Position numbers and translations under genes: made by a program. Shown here piece by piece: positions 54,316-63,832 of a stretch of 64,000 bases of DNA. Origin of the DNA: Dyadobacter fanqingshengii (GTDB taxonomy: Bacteria; Bacteroidota; Bacteroidia; Cytophagales; Spirosomataceae); assembly GCF_023822005.2 (NCBI RefSeq), contig NZ_CP098806.1, forward strand, positions 4,030,001 to 4,094,000, given 5' to 3'. Each line of letters begins with the position of its first letter. Within the stretch, counting starts at the first letter, position 1. The notes below the pieces were generated by a model. The model was not told the DNA's origin. It saw only the letters and a program-made list of their open reading frames with translations, and ran no database searches.

Positions 54316-54771
54316 CAGAAAATTCTATATTTTCTCTGCCTCTCATTCGAAATTTATTGTTAATTATTATAATATTGCAACGTATTTTTAAGACTTTTAA
54401 AAATCTCATCCGATTGGATATTGTTTTGCATCGTTTTTACACTTTGAAAAGTCACGCAAATACCCTGGCACAAATCACGCTCCTGGCACCTCTCACGATT
54501 AATAATTTCGTTGCACCTGGTTTGCAAATCAAAACCCTCTAAACATCAAAATCCCAAAACAGAACATTGCCGATGCCAAAAATTTGTCTTTTCAAAAATT
54601 GAATTAATTAAATAATAACCATAATTTAATACATAAGCATAAATTCATTTCCTCACCTGTAAACTACTAATTTATGACACAGAAAACACTCAATTGCTAA
54701 AATTCACTTTGTACCAGTTTATGAACATTTGCCAAGATTGCATGAAAAACGTTTAACCAATACTAACCTAC

Positions 54772-57700
54772 ATGAAAAATACCGATACCTATCAATGGTT
54801 GTTCCGAATGCGGAATATCCGGAATGCATTGTTTTTAATACCCGCTCTTTCAAGTCCCTTTGTGGCTTCTGCCAACACGATCATCGCTTCGGGGACTGCT
54901 GCTCATGCTAAAATTGATAAAACTTTAAAAGGAAAAGTTACCGATAAGGAAAACGGGGACGGCTTACCAGGTGTAAACGTCGTTATAAAAGGTTCCAGCA
55001 CAGGTACAACAACTGACGGAACTGGAAATTACACACTGCAAGTGCCTGACGCAGGCGCAACGCTTGTTTTCAGCTTTGTGGGTTACATTGGTCAGGAAGT
55101 TGAAGTGGGAAACCGCACAACGCTTGACCTTGCATTGGAATCAGATTCAAAAGCGCTTAGTGAAGTGGTCGTTATCGGTTACGGTACCGCTAAAAAGTCT
55201 GACTTAACAGGTTCCGTAGGTTCTGTTAAGGAAGATCAGCTGAAAGAGCGTCCGGCACCATCTTTGAACCAGGCTCTTCAGGGTAAGGTTTCCGGTGTGC
55301 AGGTTAACGTGAACTCGGGACGCCCAGGTGGTCGTGCCAATGTGCGTATCCGTGGATTTAGCTCTATTAACTCTTCAAACAACCCATTGTACGTGGTGGA
55401 TGGTGTAATGCTTCCGCAAGGAAACCAGAACCAGCAAAGCCAGGCCATCGACTTCATTAACCCTAACGACATCGTGTCTGTTGAGGTTTTGAAAGATGCT
55501 TCGTCGACAGCTATTTATGGTGCAAGAGGTGCGAATGGTGTTATTTTGGTTACCACTAAAAAAGGAAAATCGGGCGAAGGTGTTGTTACTTACAACCTGG
55601 ACCTGAGCGTTCCGACAGCGGGGCCAAAAAGAGCAAAAGTGTTGAACGCAAAAGAATATCTTGCGGTTGAAGACCTTGCTTATGCAAACATTGCAAAATA
55701 TGACCCTGCTGGATGGGCTGCCGGAAAATATGCTCCGCAAAACCCGAAAGTGCGCCGCGCAGAACTGAACGCGAAACACCCTGATATCTTTACAGTAGAC
55801 GGAAGCGGTAATTTCATCCCAAACTATGATACCGACTGGTTCAAAGAAGCTACGCAAAACAAGGTTTCCCAAAACCATCAATTGGGCTTCAGCGGTGGTA
55901 ACAACAAAACAACTTACTCGTTGTCATTGAACTATCGTGACGATCAGGGTTTGATCAAAACATCTTTCCTGAAACGTTATTCAACTCGTTTCAGCATTGA
56001 TGACCAGGTTAAAAAATGGTTGAAAGTCGGAGCTACATTGAGCTATAACAACCAGGCTGAAAACCTTGTCGATATCAATGATGCGGTTCCACGTCAAATG
56101 GTAGAGGATTTTCCTTTCCTTCCTGTTAAATACCCGGACGGAACTTATGCCAACAACCGTGATTATCCACAGGCTGAAGGTGCATTCAGCTCGGTTCACC
56201 GTTTGAATGGTCGTAAATACAACCAGAATACGCAGACTACTTTGGGTAGCTTATATGCTAACGTGTCACTTGCTCCTGGCCTTGAATTGCGTTCAATCCT
56301 TGGTGCGAACATTTTGACTCAAGAGATCAACGAATCGCAGACGCGTACATTGGCTATCGGTGAATCTGGTACAGCTGGTAAATACAACAGAAAAGAAACA
56401 TTCTGGTCTTTTGAAAACTACCTGACTTACAACAAAACTTTCAATGGTATCCACGCGATCAACGCGCTTTTGGGTATTTCATGGCAGGAAACAAACATTG
56501 CGACAACTGGTGCAAGCGTTCGTAACTTCTCTACGGATTACTTCAACTTCAATAACCTCGGAGCGGGCGCAACCTTGCCGACTGTAGGTTCTGGTGCTGC
56601 ACGTTTTGCGTTCAATTCTTACTTTGGACGTGTGAACTACACATTGAAAGAGAAATATCTGTTAACAGTAACGGGCCGTATCGATGGTTCATCTAAATTC
56701 GGTGATAACCACAAATATGCGGTGTTCCCATCTGCTGCTTTGGCATGGAAAGTTTCTGATGAAGAATTCCTGAAAGGAAACACGCTTATCTCGAACCTGA
56801 AACTGAGAACCAGCTATGGTTTGACTGGTAACTCTGAAATCCCTGCATATTCTTCATTGTCTCTGCTGAGCGCTAACTACGCAACCATCTACAACGATGC
56901 GAGATTTAACGGAACGGGTATCAACAGACTTGCTAACCCTGATTTGAAGTGGGAAAAAACAGCGCAAACTGATGCAGGTCTTGAAATTAGCTTCCTGAAA
57001 GGCAGAATCTCTCTTGAGGCGGATTATTATTACAGAAAAACGACAGATATGCTTCTGGATGCACCGGTTCCACGTACAAGCGGTTACGCGGTTATCAGAA
57101 AGAACATTGGTTCAATGGAAAACAAAGGAGTTGAGCTTGCTTTGAATACGACGAACATTGAAAGAGCTAACTTCTCATGGAATACTAACTTCAATATCTC
57201 GTTCAACAGAAGCAAAGTATTGTCATTGGCAACACCTTCTGACATTTTCGGAGTGGGTGGTCCTGGTATTACCAACCAAACGAGCATTATCCGTATCGGA
57301 GAGCCTGTTGGTGCATTCTGGGGACTTACACGTCTGGGCGTATGGAGCGAGGCTGAAAGAGATGAGGCTGCTAAGTTTACCAGCTATCGTAACAACCTTA
57401 AAATGTTGCCTGGTGATATCAAATACAAAGATTTCAACGGCGACGGTGCCATCACAGATGCGGATCGCAGCATTATCGGAAATGGTAGCCCAAAAGGCTG
57501 GGGAACTTTGGCGAACACAGTTCGTTACGGCAACTTTGACCTGACATTTGACATGCAGTTCTCTTATGGAAATGATATCATGGACATGAACCTGCACGCT
57601 AGTGAAGACCGCGTTTCTATCGCAAACAGCTACGCTACTGTATTGGGTGCATGGACTCCTGAGAACCAGAATTCACAAATTGCTGAAATTCGTGAAACAC

Positions 57701-58002
57701 GTGCAGGTTACGTAACAAACGTGGATACACGCTGGATCTTTGACGGTTCATTCCTTCGTGGCAGAAACTTGCTTTTGGGTTACAGCTTCCCATCGGAAAT
57801 GATCAGCAAGATGAAATTGAGCAAATTGAGAATTTATGTTTCTGCTCAAAACTTCTTCTTATTGACCAAATACCCACATGGTGATCCTGAGCAAACACCA
57901 ATCCGTGGTGGAGATGCTGATAACGTATTTTCACAAGGTATGATCTGGCACAGCTATCCAAAACCAACTACTTACATGGCTGGTCTGCAGATCGCATTTT
58001 AA
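54772..58002 (+). CDS. SusC-family TonB-dependent outer-membrane transporter (second pair)
   Basis: 1076 residues. After a signal region (ending SPFVASANT) come the carboxypeptidase-regulatory-like domain (GKVTDKENGDGLPGVNVVIKG), the SusC motif LSEVVVIGYGTAKKSDLTGS, the plug (SGVQVNVNSGRPGG, VRIRGFSSINSSNNPLYVVDGV, IVSVEVLKDASSTAIYG) and a barrel ending TYMAGLQIAF. Codons are more biased (GGT, GCT, CGT, AAC) than in the first pair, suggesting strong expression. A LacI-type operator lies in its leader. SusD follows 39 bases later. Confidence 0.95.
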   Translation: MKNTDTYQWLFRMRNIRNALFLIPALSSPFVASANTIIASGTAAHAKIDKTLKGKVTDKENGDGLPGVNVVIKGSSTGTTTDGTGNYTLQVPDAGATLVFSFVGYIGQEVEVGNRTTLDLALESDSKALSEVVVIGYGTAKKSDLTGSVGSVKEDQLKERPAPSLNQALQGKVSGVQVNVNSGRPGGRANVRIRGFSSINSSNNPLYVVDGVMLPQGNQNQQSQAIDFINPNDIVSVEVLKDASSTAIYGARGANGVILVTTKKGKSGEGVVTYNLDLSVPTAGPKRAKVLNAKEYLAVEDLAYANIAKYDPAGWAAGKYAPQNPKVRRAELNAKHPDIFTVDGSGNFIPNYDTDWFKEATQNKVSQNHQLGFSGGNNKTTYSLSLNYRDDQGLIKTSFLKRYSTRFSIDDQVKKWLKVGATLSYNNQAENLVDINDAVPRQMVEDFPFLPVKYPDGTYANNRDYPQAEGAFSSVHRLNGRKYNQNTQTTLGSLYANVSLAPGLELRSILGANILTQEINESQTRTLAIGESGTAGKYNRKETFWSFENYLTYNKTFNGIHAINALLGISWQETNIATTGASVRNFSTDYFNFNNLGAGATLPTVGSGAARFAFNSYFGRVNYTLKEKYLLTVTGRIDGSSKFGDNHKYAVFPSAALAWKVSDEEFLKGNTLISNLKLRTSYGLTGNSEIPAYSSLSLLSANYATIYNDARFNGTGINRLANPDLKWEKTAQTDAGLEISFLKGRISLEADYYYRKTTDMLLDAPVPRTSGYAVIRKNIGSMENKGVELALNTTNIERANFSWNTNFNISFNRSKVLSLATPSDIFGVGGPGITNQTSIIRIGEPVGAFWGLTRLGVWSEAERDEAAKFTSYRNNLKMLPGDIKYKDFNGDGAITDADRSIIGNGSPKGWGTLANTVRYGNFDLTFDMQFSYGNDIMDMNLHASEDRVSIANSYATVLGAWTPENQNSQIAEIRETRAGYVTNVDTRWIFDGSFLRGRNLLLGYSFPSEMISKMKLSKLRIYVSAQNFFLLTKYPHGDPEQTPIRGGDADNVFSQGMIWHSYPKPTTYMAGLQIAF

Positions 58003-58041
58003 TGAACAGGTTAAGTTATTTTTTAAAAACAGATATTCATT

Positions 58042-59619
58042 ATGAAGTTATATAAATTAAAAAACATAGGGACGGCACTTCTTTTCGGCGCTATTTTGCT
58101 GGGACCGACGAGCTGCTCAGACTTCCTGGACGAAGAAGATCCATCCAACCTTACCCCGGAGAGCTTCTACACAATTCCGGATCACGCAGAAGCTGCTGTG
58201 GCGGCAACATACGCTGGTCTTCGGTTTTATGGTGATGGAGCCGGGATCTTTTCTGCCAACTGGCAATTGCTGGAAGCAGTAACTGGAACTGCAACTACTG
58301 AAACGGGACAGAACTCCGATTTGAACAACCTTTATTCGTTGACTTACGATGGTAACACCGCGCATATCAACAACTGGTGGAACGGATTGTACCGCATTAT
58401 CGCTAACGCGAACCTGGCTTTGGAAAAAATCCCAACCATTCCTTTCCTGGCTCCTGCAACGCCTGCGCAGCAAACTAAGCTGATCGGTGAAGCTCGTTTC
58501 CTGAGAGCATGGGCTTATTTCAATGCTGTTCGCCTCTGGGGTGATGTTCCTTTGGTTACTAAACCACAAACTGCGACTTCGGAAGATTTCTTTGCAACAA
58601 GAGCTCCTCAGGAAGAAGTTTACAAGCTGATCGTTGAAGACCTGGTTGCAGCAGAAGCTGCCGGACTTCCTGTTTTTGAAACAAGCGGTCGTGCTACGCA
58701 GATGGCTGTGAAATCATTGCTTTCAAAAGTCTATCTGACAATGGCTGGTTTCCCGCTAAGCAAAGGTGCTTCGCATTACAAACTTGCGGCTGACAAAGCT
58801 TTTGAAGTGATCACTTACTCGAAAGCAAATCCAACAACGGTGAACCTTTTCCCTACTTACAAGGAAATCCATACCGAAGCGTTGAAAAACAGATTGGAAC
58901 ATTTATTCCAGATCCAGTATAATGTGGCTGTTGCAGCGTTCCCGTTGAACGATTACTTCCCGAACTTTAAGGCTGTAACTTATGCAGGTCCAGGTGGAAC
59001 CGGAAGTACGATCCCTACAACGAGTTTTTACAACTCTTATGAAAAAGGCGACTTGCGTACCTTGGATCAGGAAGGTTGGTTCTACACTACGTATTATACC
59101 AATGGTGACGGAGCGAAATTCAACCTTGGTGCGCCATATGTATTCAAGCATTTCAACCAGACTGCATTGGGTGCTCCTGGCATCACAGCAACACGTAACA
59201 ATAACCTGAACGTGAACCTGATCCGTTATGCAGAAGTGTTGCTGATCTATGCAGAAGCACAAAACGAAGTAGGCGGCCCAACTGCGGAAGCTTACGCGGC
59301 TTACAAAAGAATCCGTGACCGTGCCAAGTTGACGACGCCTGCGATCGGAACATTCACTGCTGCAACATTCCGCGAAGCGGTTTGGAGAGAGCGTTGGTAT
59401 GAATTCGCTTACGAAGGCATCACATGGTTTGACATGGTTCGTCTGCGTAAAGTGTTCAACGAAAAAACAAAAGGATTTGACAATTTCGTTGGTCACCTTA
59501 ACTTGAACGTTGGCTCAGGTGTTCCTTTGCAGGAAAAACATTTGCTGTTCCCATTGGGAATCCAGGAAATGAAGAACAATCCTGGCCTGACTCCTCAAAA
59601 TCCAGGTTACGGTCAATAA
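58042..59619 (+). CDS. SusD/RagB-family outer-membrane lipoprotein (second pair)
   Basis: 525 residues with a lipoprotein signal (GPTSCSDFLDEEDPS). Typical blocks are NWWNGLYRIIANANLALEKIP, IGEARFLRAWAYFNAVRLWGDVPLV, LLSKVYLTMAGFPL, LIRYAEVLLIYAEAQNEVGGP, WRERWYEFAYEGITWFDMVR and the end KNNPGLTPQNPGYGQ. It is the lid of the preceding SusC. It shares the biased codon use of SusC and is followed by a strong terminator. The ligand is probably a glycan, given the esterase downstream. Confidence 0.95.
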   Translation: MKLYKLKNIGTALLFGAILLGPTSCSDFLDEEDPSNLTPESFYTIPDHAEAAVAATYAGLRFYGDGAGIFSANWQLLEAVTGTATTETGQNSDLNNLYSLTYDGNTAHINNWWNGLYRIIANANLALEKIPTIPFLAPATPAQQTKLIGEARFLRAWAYFNAVRLWGDVPLVTKPQTATSEDFFATRAPQEEVYKLIVEDLVAAEAAGLPVFETSGRATQMAVKSLLSKVYLTMAGFPLSKGASHYKLAADKAFEVITYSKANPTTVNLFPTYKEIHTEALKNRLEHLFQIQYNVAVAAFPLNDYFPNFKAVTYAGPGGTGSTIPTTSFYNSYEKGDLRTLDQEGWFYTTYYTNGDGAKFNLGAPYVFKHFNQTALGAPGITATRNNNLNVNLIRYAEVLLIYAEAQNEVGGPTAEAYAAYKRIRDRAKLTTPAIGTFTAATFREAVWRERWYEFAYEGITWFDMVRLRKVFNEKTKGFDNFVGHLNLNVGSGVPLQEKHLLFPLGIQEMKNNPGLTPQNPGYGQ

Positions 59620-59635
59620 GCAGAATATGCTTGCG

Positions 59636-59669
59636 AGAGCCGGTCCAGATTTGGGCCGGCTCTTTTTTT
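59636..59669 (+). terminator. Rho-independent terminator
   Basis: AGAGCCGG (59636-59643) pairs with CCGGCTCT (59656-59663), followed by an unbroken T run. It ends the second SusC/SusD transcript 17 bases after the SusD stop. Confidence 0.9.
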
Positions 59670-59739
59670 ATGCAATAAGGTAAAGGCCGCAGCGTAATAT
59701 AAGTTAGATTTAAGTATTCAAAAAGTAACACAAAGGTTA

Positions 59740-61806
59740 ATGACGAGAAAATTACGCGAACATTGCTTTCAAGTATCCCCGGGCGATTCGTTTGATTTTC
59801 GCTATTTCTGCTTGGCCTTATTGCTCCTTTTTTCTATTTGCGCAAATGGTCAACTTGCATTAACTACACCAACTAACAACCAGATTGTCCAGCGCGACAA
59901 TGCTGGTTCCGCACTCATCGCGATAACTGCCTATGCATTCCGACCTTACGCAAGCATCCAGGGACACCTTACGCCAATCGAAGGGAATGTGCATAAAGCG
60001 AAAACCTGGGTTTTTGAGGAGGAACAACTTCGTCAAGGATTCCTTACCGCCTCCATTAAGGCAGAAACGGGCTGGTACAACCTGAAAATATCGGCTGTCT
60101 TGCCAAATGGAAACATTGATTCTGTTTTGATTGACCGGGTCGGCGTGGGCGAAGTTTTTCTTGTGGCGGGCAATTCCAATGCCATGGGCTTGCCCGGGTT
60201 AGGCGCAAAAAGTGCCTCAAACCAGGTCATTTCCATCAATGCTGTAAACAAGGCACTGAATGCTGAGAATATTACGGTTGCGCCAAACGAGCCTATGCGG
60301 CAGTTGGATTTTAGTATTTTGGAAAAAGACAACTTCATTTTTCCCTCGGGAGAAACGGCCTGGTACTGGGGTGAATTGGGTGATTTGATATCGAAAAGAC
60401 TGAAAACCCCGGTCCTCTTTTTAAATGCAGCCTGGGCAGCAGCCAATTCTGACAGCTACCGCGACGCGGCAACTGGGAAAGACGCTTTCAACCCTTATGT
60501 AGGAAAATCCTGGCCAAACAGACAGCCCTATTCTAACATTGTAAACACAATCCGATATTTAAATTCAAGGCTTGGCATTCGTGCGGTGCTTTGGTCACAC
60601 GGAGAAAATGATGCGCAGTTGAAATTCACTGAGCAAGATTATTTCAATAACATCCAGACATTAATTACAAATGCCAGGGCGGATGCGGGTTATCATGTGC
60701 CCTGGGTGATTGCCCGGAATTCGGCCAGCAACATTGTTAAAGATCCTTATTTGCCGGTTATCAATGCGCAAAACAGGCTTTCGTCACTCAATGGCTTCAA
60801 TACATTTCCCGGCCCGAATTTGGACACCATTCAAATCCCAAGACCGGTTTCCGAACATTTCGAAAACGTGCCCGGTGGCATTCAGGGATTAACATTAGCT
60901 GCCTCTGCCTGGAACCGGGCCTTAACCGACTCTCTTTTCAAAAAAATCATCCCTGTTCAACCCGCTAACTCCATTCACTCCGGCATTGTGCCTTCCACGG
61001 CATTTCCAGGTTCATCGTTTTATGTTGGTTACAAAGTCAATGGGGAAAATGAAACCGGGCTTGCTTTGCGCGCAGAATTGTTTGATGAAAGCGGAAAATT
61101 TGTTGACACAGTCGGCATAGGGAGTGAAAATCCTTTGCTTATCAAACTTCCCACCAATCTGGCGGATGGACAATACAACATCCGGCTGGCAGGCACAACG
61201 CCCAATCTCGCGGGCAGCACTTCGTCGCTGTTTTATGTAAATAATGCTTACAAATCCGTGCAGGTTGTGAACACAATCAGTGCGGTCAAAATGAATCAAA
61301 CCATTCACGTAACGTGGTTGGTGGCCGCTAATCCTGGCATGCAGCGGATGGTTCTCGAGAAAACGACGAACGGAGACATTTACACAGATCTACAACAATA
61401 CAGTATTTCCGACAGCGGGAAAAGTTCAGGCATTTACGCTTTCACCGACTCGGATCCGGACGCAAAGATCATTTTCTACCGCGTCCGAATGGAGTATGCG
61501 GATGGCACGACATCCTACTCACCCATTGTCACCATTCTGGAGCCGGGCGCATTGCCACGGCTTGTTGCATTCCCCAACCCGGTTACAAGGCAGGCATTTT
61601 ATCTGGAAACAGATCAAGCCAGGCCGGCTCCCCGGCTCTCCCTGTTTGATATCTCTGGTAGCGCGCATCCTTTGTTTGTGTCCGACCGCGAAATTATCGG
61701 TTTGTTGTCTGTCCGCCCCATTTACCCATTGCCCGCAGGCATCTACGTCTTGCGCATTGTAACGGAAGCAGGCACGAGTACGCAGCGAATGACATTTGTT
61801 GATTAA
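59740..61806 (+). CDS. Sialate-O-acetylesterase-like SGNH hydrolase with T9SS-like C-terminal domain
   Basis: 688 residues. A signal helix (YFCLALLLLFSICANGQ) follows an unusually long polar N-terminus of about 20 residues. The SASA-type core has the nucleophile Ser146 in VAGNSNAMG (usual form GQSN) and His287 in LWSHGENDAQ (usual form QGE-N). The C-terminal 85 residues (VAFPNPVTRQAF, RLSLFDISG, LPAGIYVLRIVTEAG) form a type A type IX secretion sorting domain. It is therefore exported to the surface or medium, where it probably removes acetyl esters from glycans. It lies 120 bases after SusD and likely serves the same nutrient. Confidence 0.82.
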   Translation: MTRKLREHCFQVSPGDSFDFRYFCLALLLLFSICANGQLALTTPTNNQIVQRDNAGSALIAITAYAFRPYASIQGHLTPIEGNVHKAKTWVFEEEQLRQGFLTASIKAETGWYNLKISAVLPNGNIDSVLIDRVGVGEVFLVAGNSNAMGLPGLGAKSASNQVISINAVNKALNAENITVAPNEPMRQLDFSILEKDNFIFPSGETAWYWGELGDLISKRLKTPVLFLNAAWAAANSDSYRDAATGKDAFNPYVGKSWPNRQPYSNIVNTIRYLNSRLGIRAVLWSHGENDAQLKFTEQDYFNNIQTLITNARADAGYHVPWVIARNSASNIVKDPYLPVINAQNRLSSLNGFNTFPGPNLDTIQIPRPVSEHFENVPGGIQGLTLAASAWNRALTDSLFKKIIPVQPANSIHSGIVPSTAFPGSSFYVGYKVNGENETGLALRAELFDESGKFVDTVGIGSENPLLIKLPTNLADGQYNIRLAGTTPNLAGSTSSLFYVNNAYKSVQVVNTISAVKMNQTIHVTWLVAANPGMQRMVLEKTTNGDIYTDLQQYSISDSGKSSGIYAFTDSDPDAKIIFYRVRMEYADGTTSYSPIVTILEPGALPRLVAFPNPVTRQAFYLETDQARPAPRLSLFDISGSAHPLFVSDREIIGLLSVRPIYPLPAGIYVLRIVTEAGTSTQRMTFVD

Positions 61807-61884
61807 AACAATGAAAGTCAATATTTTCCAACGATTTTATCCATATTGGTGTCAATACGGATAGCAACCTAAGCCCCGACCGCT

Positions 61885-62892
61885 ATGAGATTTTCTACAT
61901 TGATCTTTGCTTTACTGCTGTTGTTCGGTTCTTGCAAAAAGGACTCAGACGACGTTGCACCAGACGGCCGCAGGCTTTCGGATATTACATTAAAAGAATA
62001 TTTCATCACCAGCATTGCATTTGATAAAAATGGCATTGCCTGGCTGGGAACATCTAAAAACGGGCTGATCCAATATGATGGCAAGTCGGCCAGGATCTTC
62101 GATTCCTCCAATTCTATCCTTACGGATGCAGGGATCATGGCCGTGGCTGTGGACAAGGCAAACAACATCTGGATTGGCAGCGATGACCTGATCAAATATG
62201 ACGGCTCAAAGTTCACCCGATATGAGGCGAGTCAATTTGGTTTTCCCAAAAACGCCGTCCGTTCCATAGCCGTCGATGCCGATGATAACATTTGGTTTTC
62301 GTGCAGCAGTTATCAGTCCGGTGGATTGGTAAAATATGATGGAACTGCATTCAAAACATTTACCCCTGCCAATTCAAAGTTGCCCGGAAATATGGTGCAA
62401 AGCATTGTCATCGACCAATCCAATCATGCCTGGGTGGCGATCAATGACGGTGTTAACGAAGTTTCTCTGGCGAAGATAAATCCTGACAACTCAATCTCTG
62501 TGGCTGGTTCCAGGGAATTGGGTTTCAAACCGTATTACTTCGGCAACATCGTTGTTAATAATAGCAATGAATTAGTGGCGTCGATCGATTATAGTTTATC
62601 CAGCTTAATGGCTGCGGGAAGACCTCAGATTTTCAAATTCAATGGCAGCAAAGCACAAATCCTGAACCTGCCTGACGAGAAGAATGTGTACTATTTCACA
62701 CATCGCATCTTCTCAGCTAAAAACGGAAACCTCTGGGTGTCATTTTTCGCTGCTGATAAAAAATGTGGAATTTTCAACGGCAAAGATTGGACATTTCCTA
62801 AGCTGGGAACGAGCGGGATTTTTGCATTTGCCGAAAGCCCCGACGGCGAAATGTGGCTGGGAACCGGTGAAGGGCTTTATATTCTGAAATAA
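61885..62892 (+). CDS. Propeller-repeat lipoprotein (two-component-regulator-propeller type)
   Basis: 335 residues with a lipoprotein signal (LLLLFGSCKKD). About five blades carry the Y-x-x-F/G...W-x-G/S-x-x-x-G-L-x-x-Y-D pattern: GIAWLGTSKNGLIQYDGK, NNIWIGSDDLIKYDGSKFTRYE, DNIWFSCSSYQSGGLVKYDGTAFKTF, GNLWVSFF and GEMWLGTGEGLYIL. These repeats are the sensor part of hybrid two-component regulators, but here no membrane or kinase part follows. It probably binds a ligand or partner at the cell surface. The N-terminal part of the protein at 1-1671 is similar in style. Confidence 0.82.
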   Translation: MRFSTLIFALLLLFGSCKKDSDDVAPDGRRLSDITLKEYFITSIAFDKNGIAWLGTSKNGLIQYDGKSARIFDSSNSILTDAGIMAVAVDKANNIWIGSDDLIKYDGSKFTRYEASQFGFPKNAVRSIAVDADDNIWFSCSSYQSGGLVKYDGTAFKTFTPANSKLPGNMVQSIVIDQSNHAWVAINDGVNEVSLAKINPDNSISVAGSRELGFKPYYFGNIVVNNSNELVASIDYSLSSLMAAGRPQIFKFNGSKAQILNLPDEKNVYYFTHRIFSAKNGNLWVSFFAADKKCGIFNGKDWTFPKLGTSGIFAFAESPDGEMWLGTGEGLYILK

Positions 62893-62924
62893 AAAAGGCA
62901 AGCACTTTCGCGCTTACCCTGGAC

Positions 62925-63000
62925 TGTCACACTACGACTTCGCTCAGTGTGACAAAGTGTTTGTCATATTGAGCGAACCGGGCCGCCGGGCGGTCGAAAC
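62925..63000. repeat. Two further units of the TGAGCG / GTCGAA repeat family
   Basis: TGTCACACT (62925-62933) and AGTGTGACA (62946-62954) are perfect arms around a minus-strand GAGCGAAGTCG core, and a second unit (from TGTCATATTGAGCG near 62962 to GTCGAAAC near 63000) follows. Both match the core of the inverted repeat at 17424-17494. They lie between the convergent ends of the propeller lipoprotein and AIM24-like genes. Confidence 0.75.
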
Positions 63001-63001
63001 A

Positions 63002-63781
63002 TCAACCTTCAAACATTCTGCCTAGTCCTCCAATTACAGAACCACTTTCTTTATTTGCATTCGGACCGCCGACAGACAGTCGTTGGATTAATTTTGAAAT
63101 GGGCATAGACTGGATCCAGCAGCGGCCTGTTCCACGCAATGTGGCCAGGAACATTCCCTCTCCGCCGAAAACCATGGACTTCAACCCGCCGGAACGCTGA
63201 ATGTCGAAGCTCAATGACTGTTCAAAAGCAACCACGCAGCCTGTGTCTATGCGAATGGATTCGTTGTTCAATTGTCGCTCCATCACAACGCCGCCTGCAT
63301 GCACGAATGCCATTCCGTCGCCTTTGATTTTTTGTAATATAAAACCTTCACCACCAAACAAACCTGATCCAAAGCGCTGGTTGAAATGGATTTTCATGCT
63401 TGTGCCCATCGCAGCGCATAAGAAGCCATCTTTCTGAACGATCAGCTCATTTCCATAGATTTTGGAAAGATCAATCGGCATCACGGTCCCCGGGTAAGGT
63501 GCTGCAAATGCTACTTTTTTCTTACCATAACCTCTGTTGGTAAAGTGGGTCATAAAAAGTGATTCGCCCGTGATCAAGCGCGTTCCTGCCTGGAAGATCT
63601 TGCCCATAATGCTCTGGTTCGCTTCCGAGCCATCGCCCATTTTGGTTTCAAACTCAATGCCATCTTCCATGAATAACATCGCGCCGGCTTCTGCGATCAC
63701 CGTTTCGTTCGGGTCCAGCTCAATTTCTACGACCTGGATATCGTCGCCAATAATTTTGTAATCAATTTCGTGTGAGATCAT
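63002..63781 (-). CDS. TIGR00266/AIM24-family protein
   Basis: 259 residues, no signal peptide. The family pattern is clear: [44 protein letters not shown] at the N-terminus, [75 protein letters not shown] and [22 protein letters not shown]. It folds as a beta-rich trimer-like barrel; the function is unknown, with a proposed link to membranes. It is convergent with the propeller lipoprotein across a repeat region and shares direction with the partial gene at the window end. Confidence 0.9.
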   Translation of the reverse strand: MISHEIDYKIIGDDIQVVEIELDPNETVIAEAGAMLFMEDGIEFETKMGDGSEANQSIMGKIFQAGTRLITGESLFMTHFTNRGYGKKKVAFAAPYPGTVMPIDLSKIYGNELIVQKDGFLCAAMGTSMKIHFNQRFGSGLFGGEGFILQKIKGDGMAFVHAGGVVMERQLNNESIRIDTGCVVAFEQSLSFDIQRSGGLKSMVFGGEGMFLATLRGTGRCWIQSMPISKLIQRLSVGGPNANKESGSVIGGLGRMFEG

Positions 63782-63832
63782 CTTTGCGTAAAAGGTTTAT
63801 TTGATAGTAAGTTGAACTGCAATGACCACTTG

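Larger units (their letters stand above)
54172..54771 (+). other. 600-base leader between Gfo/Idh and the second SusC/SusD pair
   Basis: No convincing gene is present; the short frame at 54357-54542 has no start signal or known similarity. The stretch is AT-rich. It holds the Gfo/Idh terminator (54191-54240), a perfect LacI-type palindrome (54302-54315) and a shorter AAACGTTT (54747-54754) just before the SusC start. A promoter for SusC is expected here but I cannot place it with confidence. Confidence 0.6.

Noticed and set aside
54357..54542. A 61-residue open frame in the SusC leader region
   Set aside because: No plausible start signal, no recognisable similarity, AT-rich leader sequence; chance frame is likelier.
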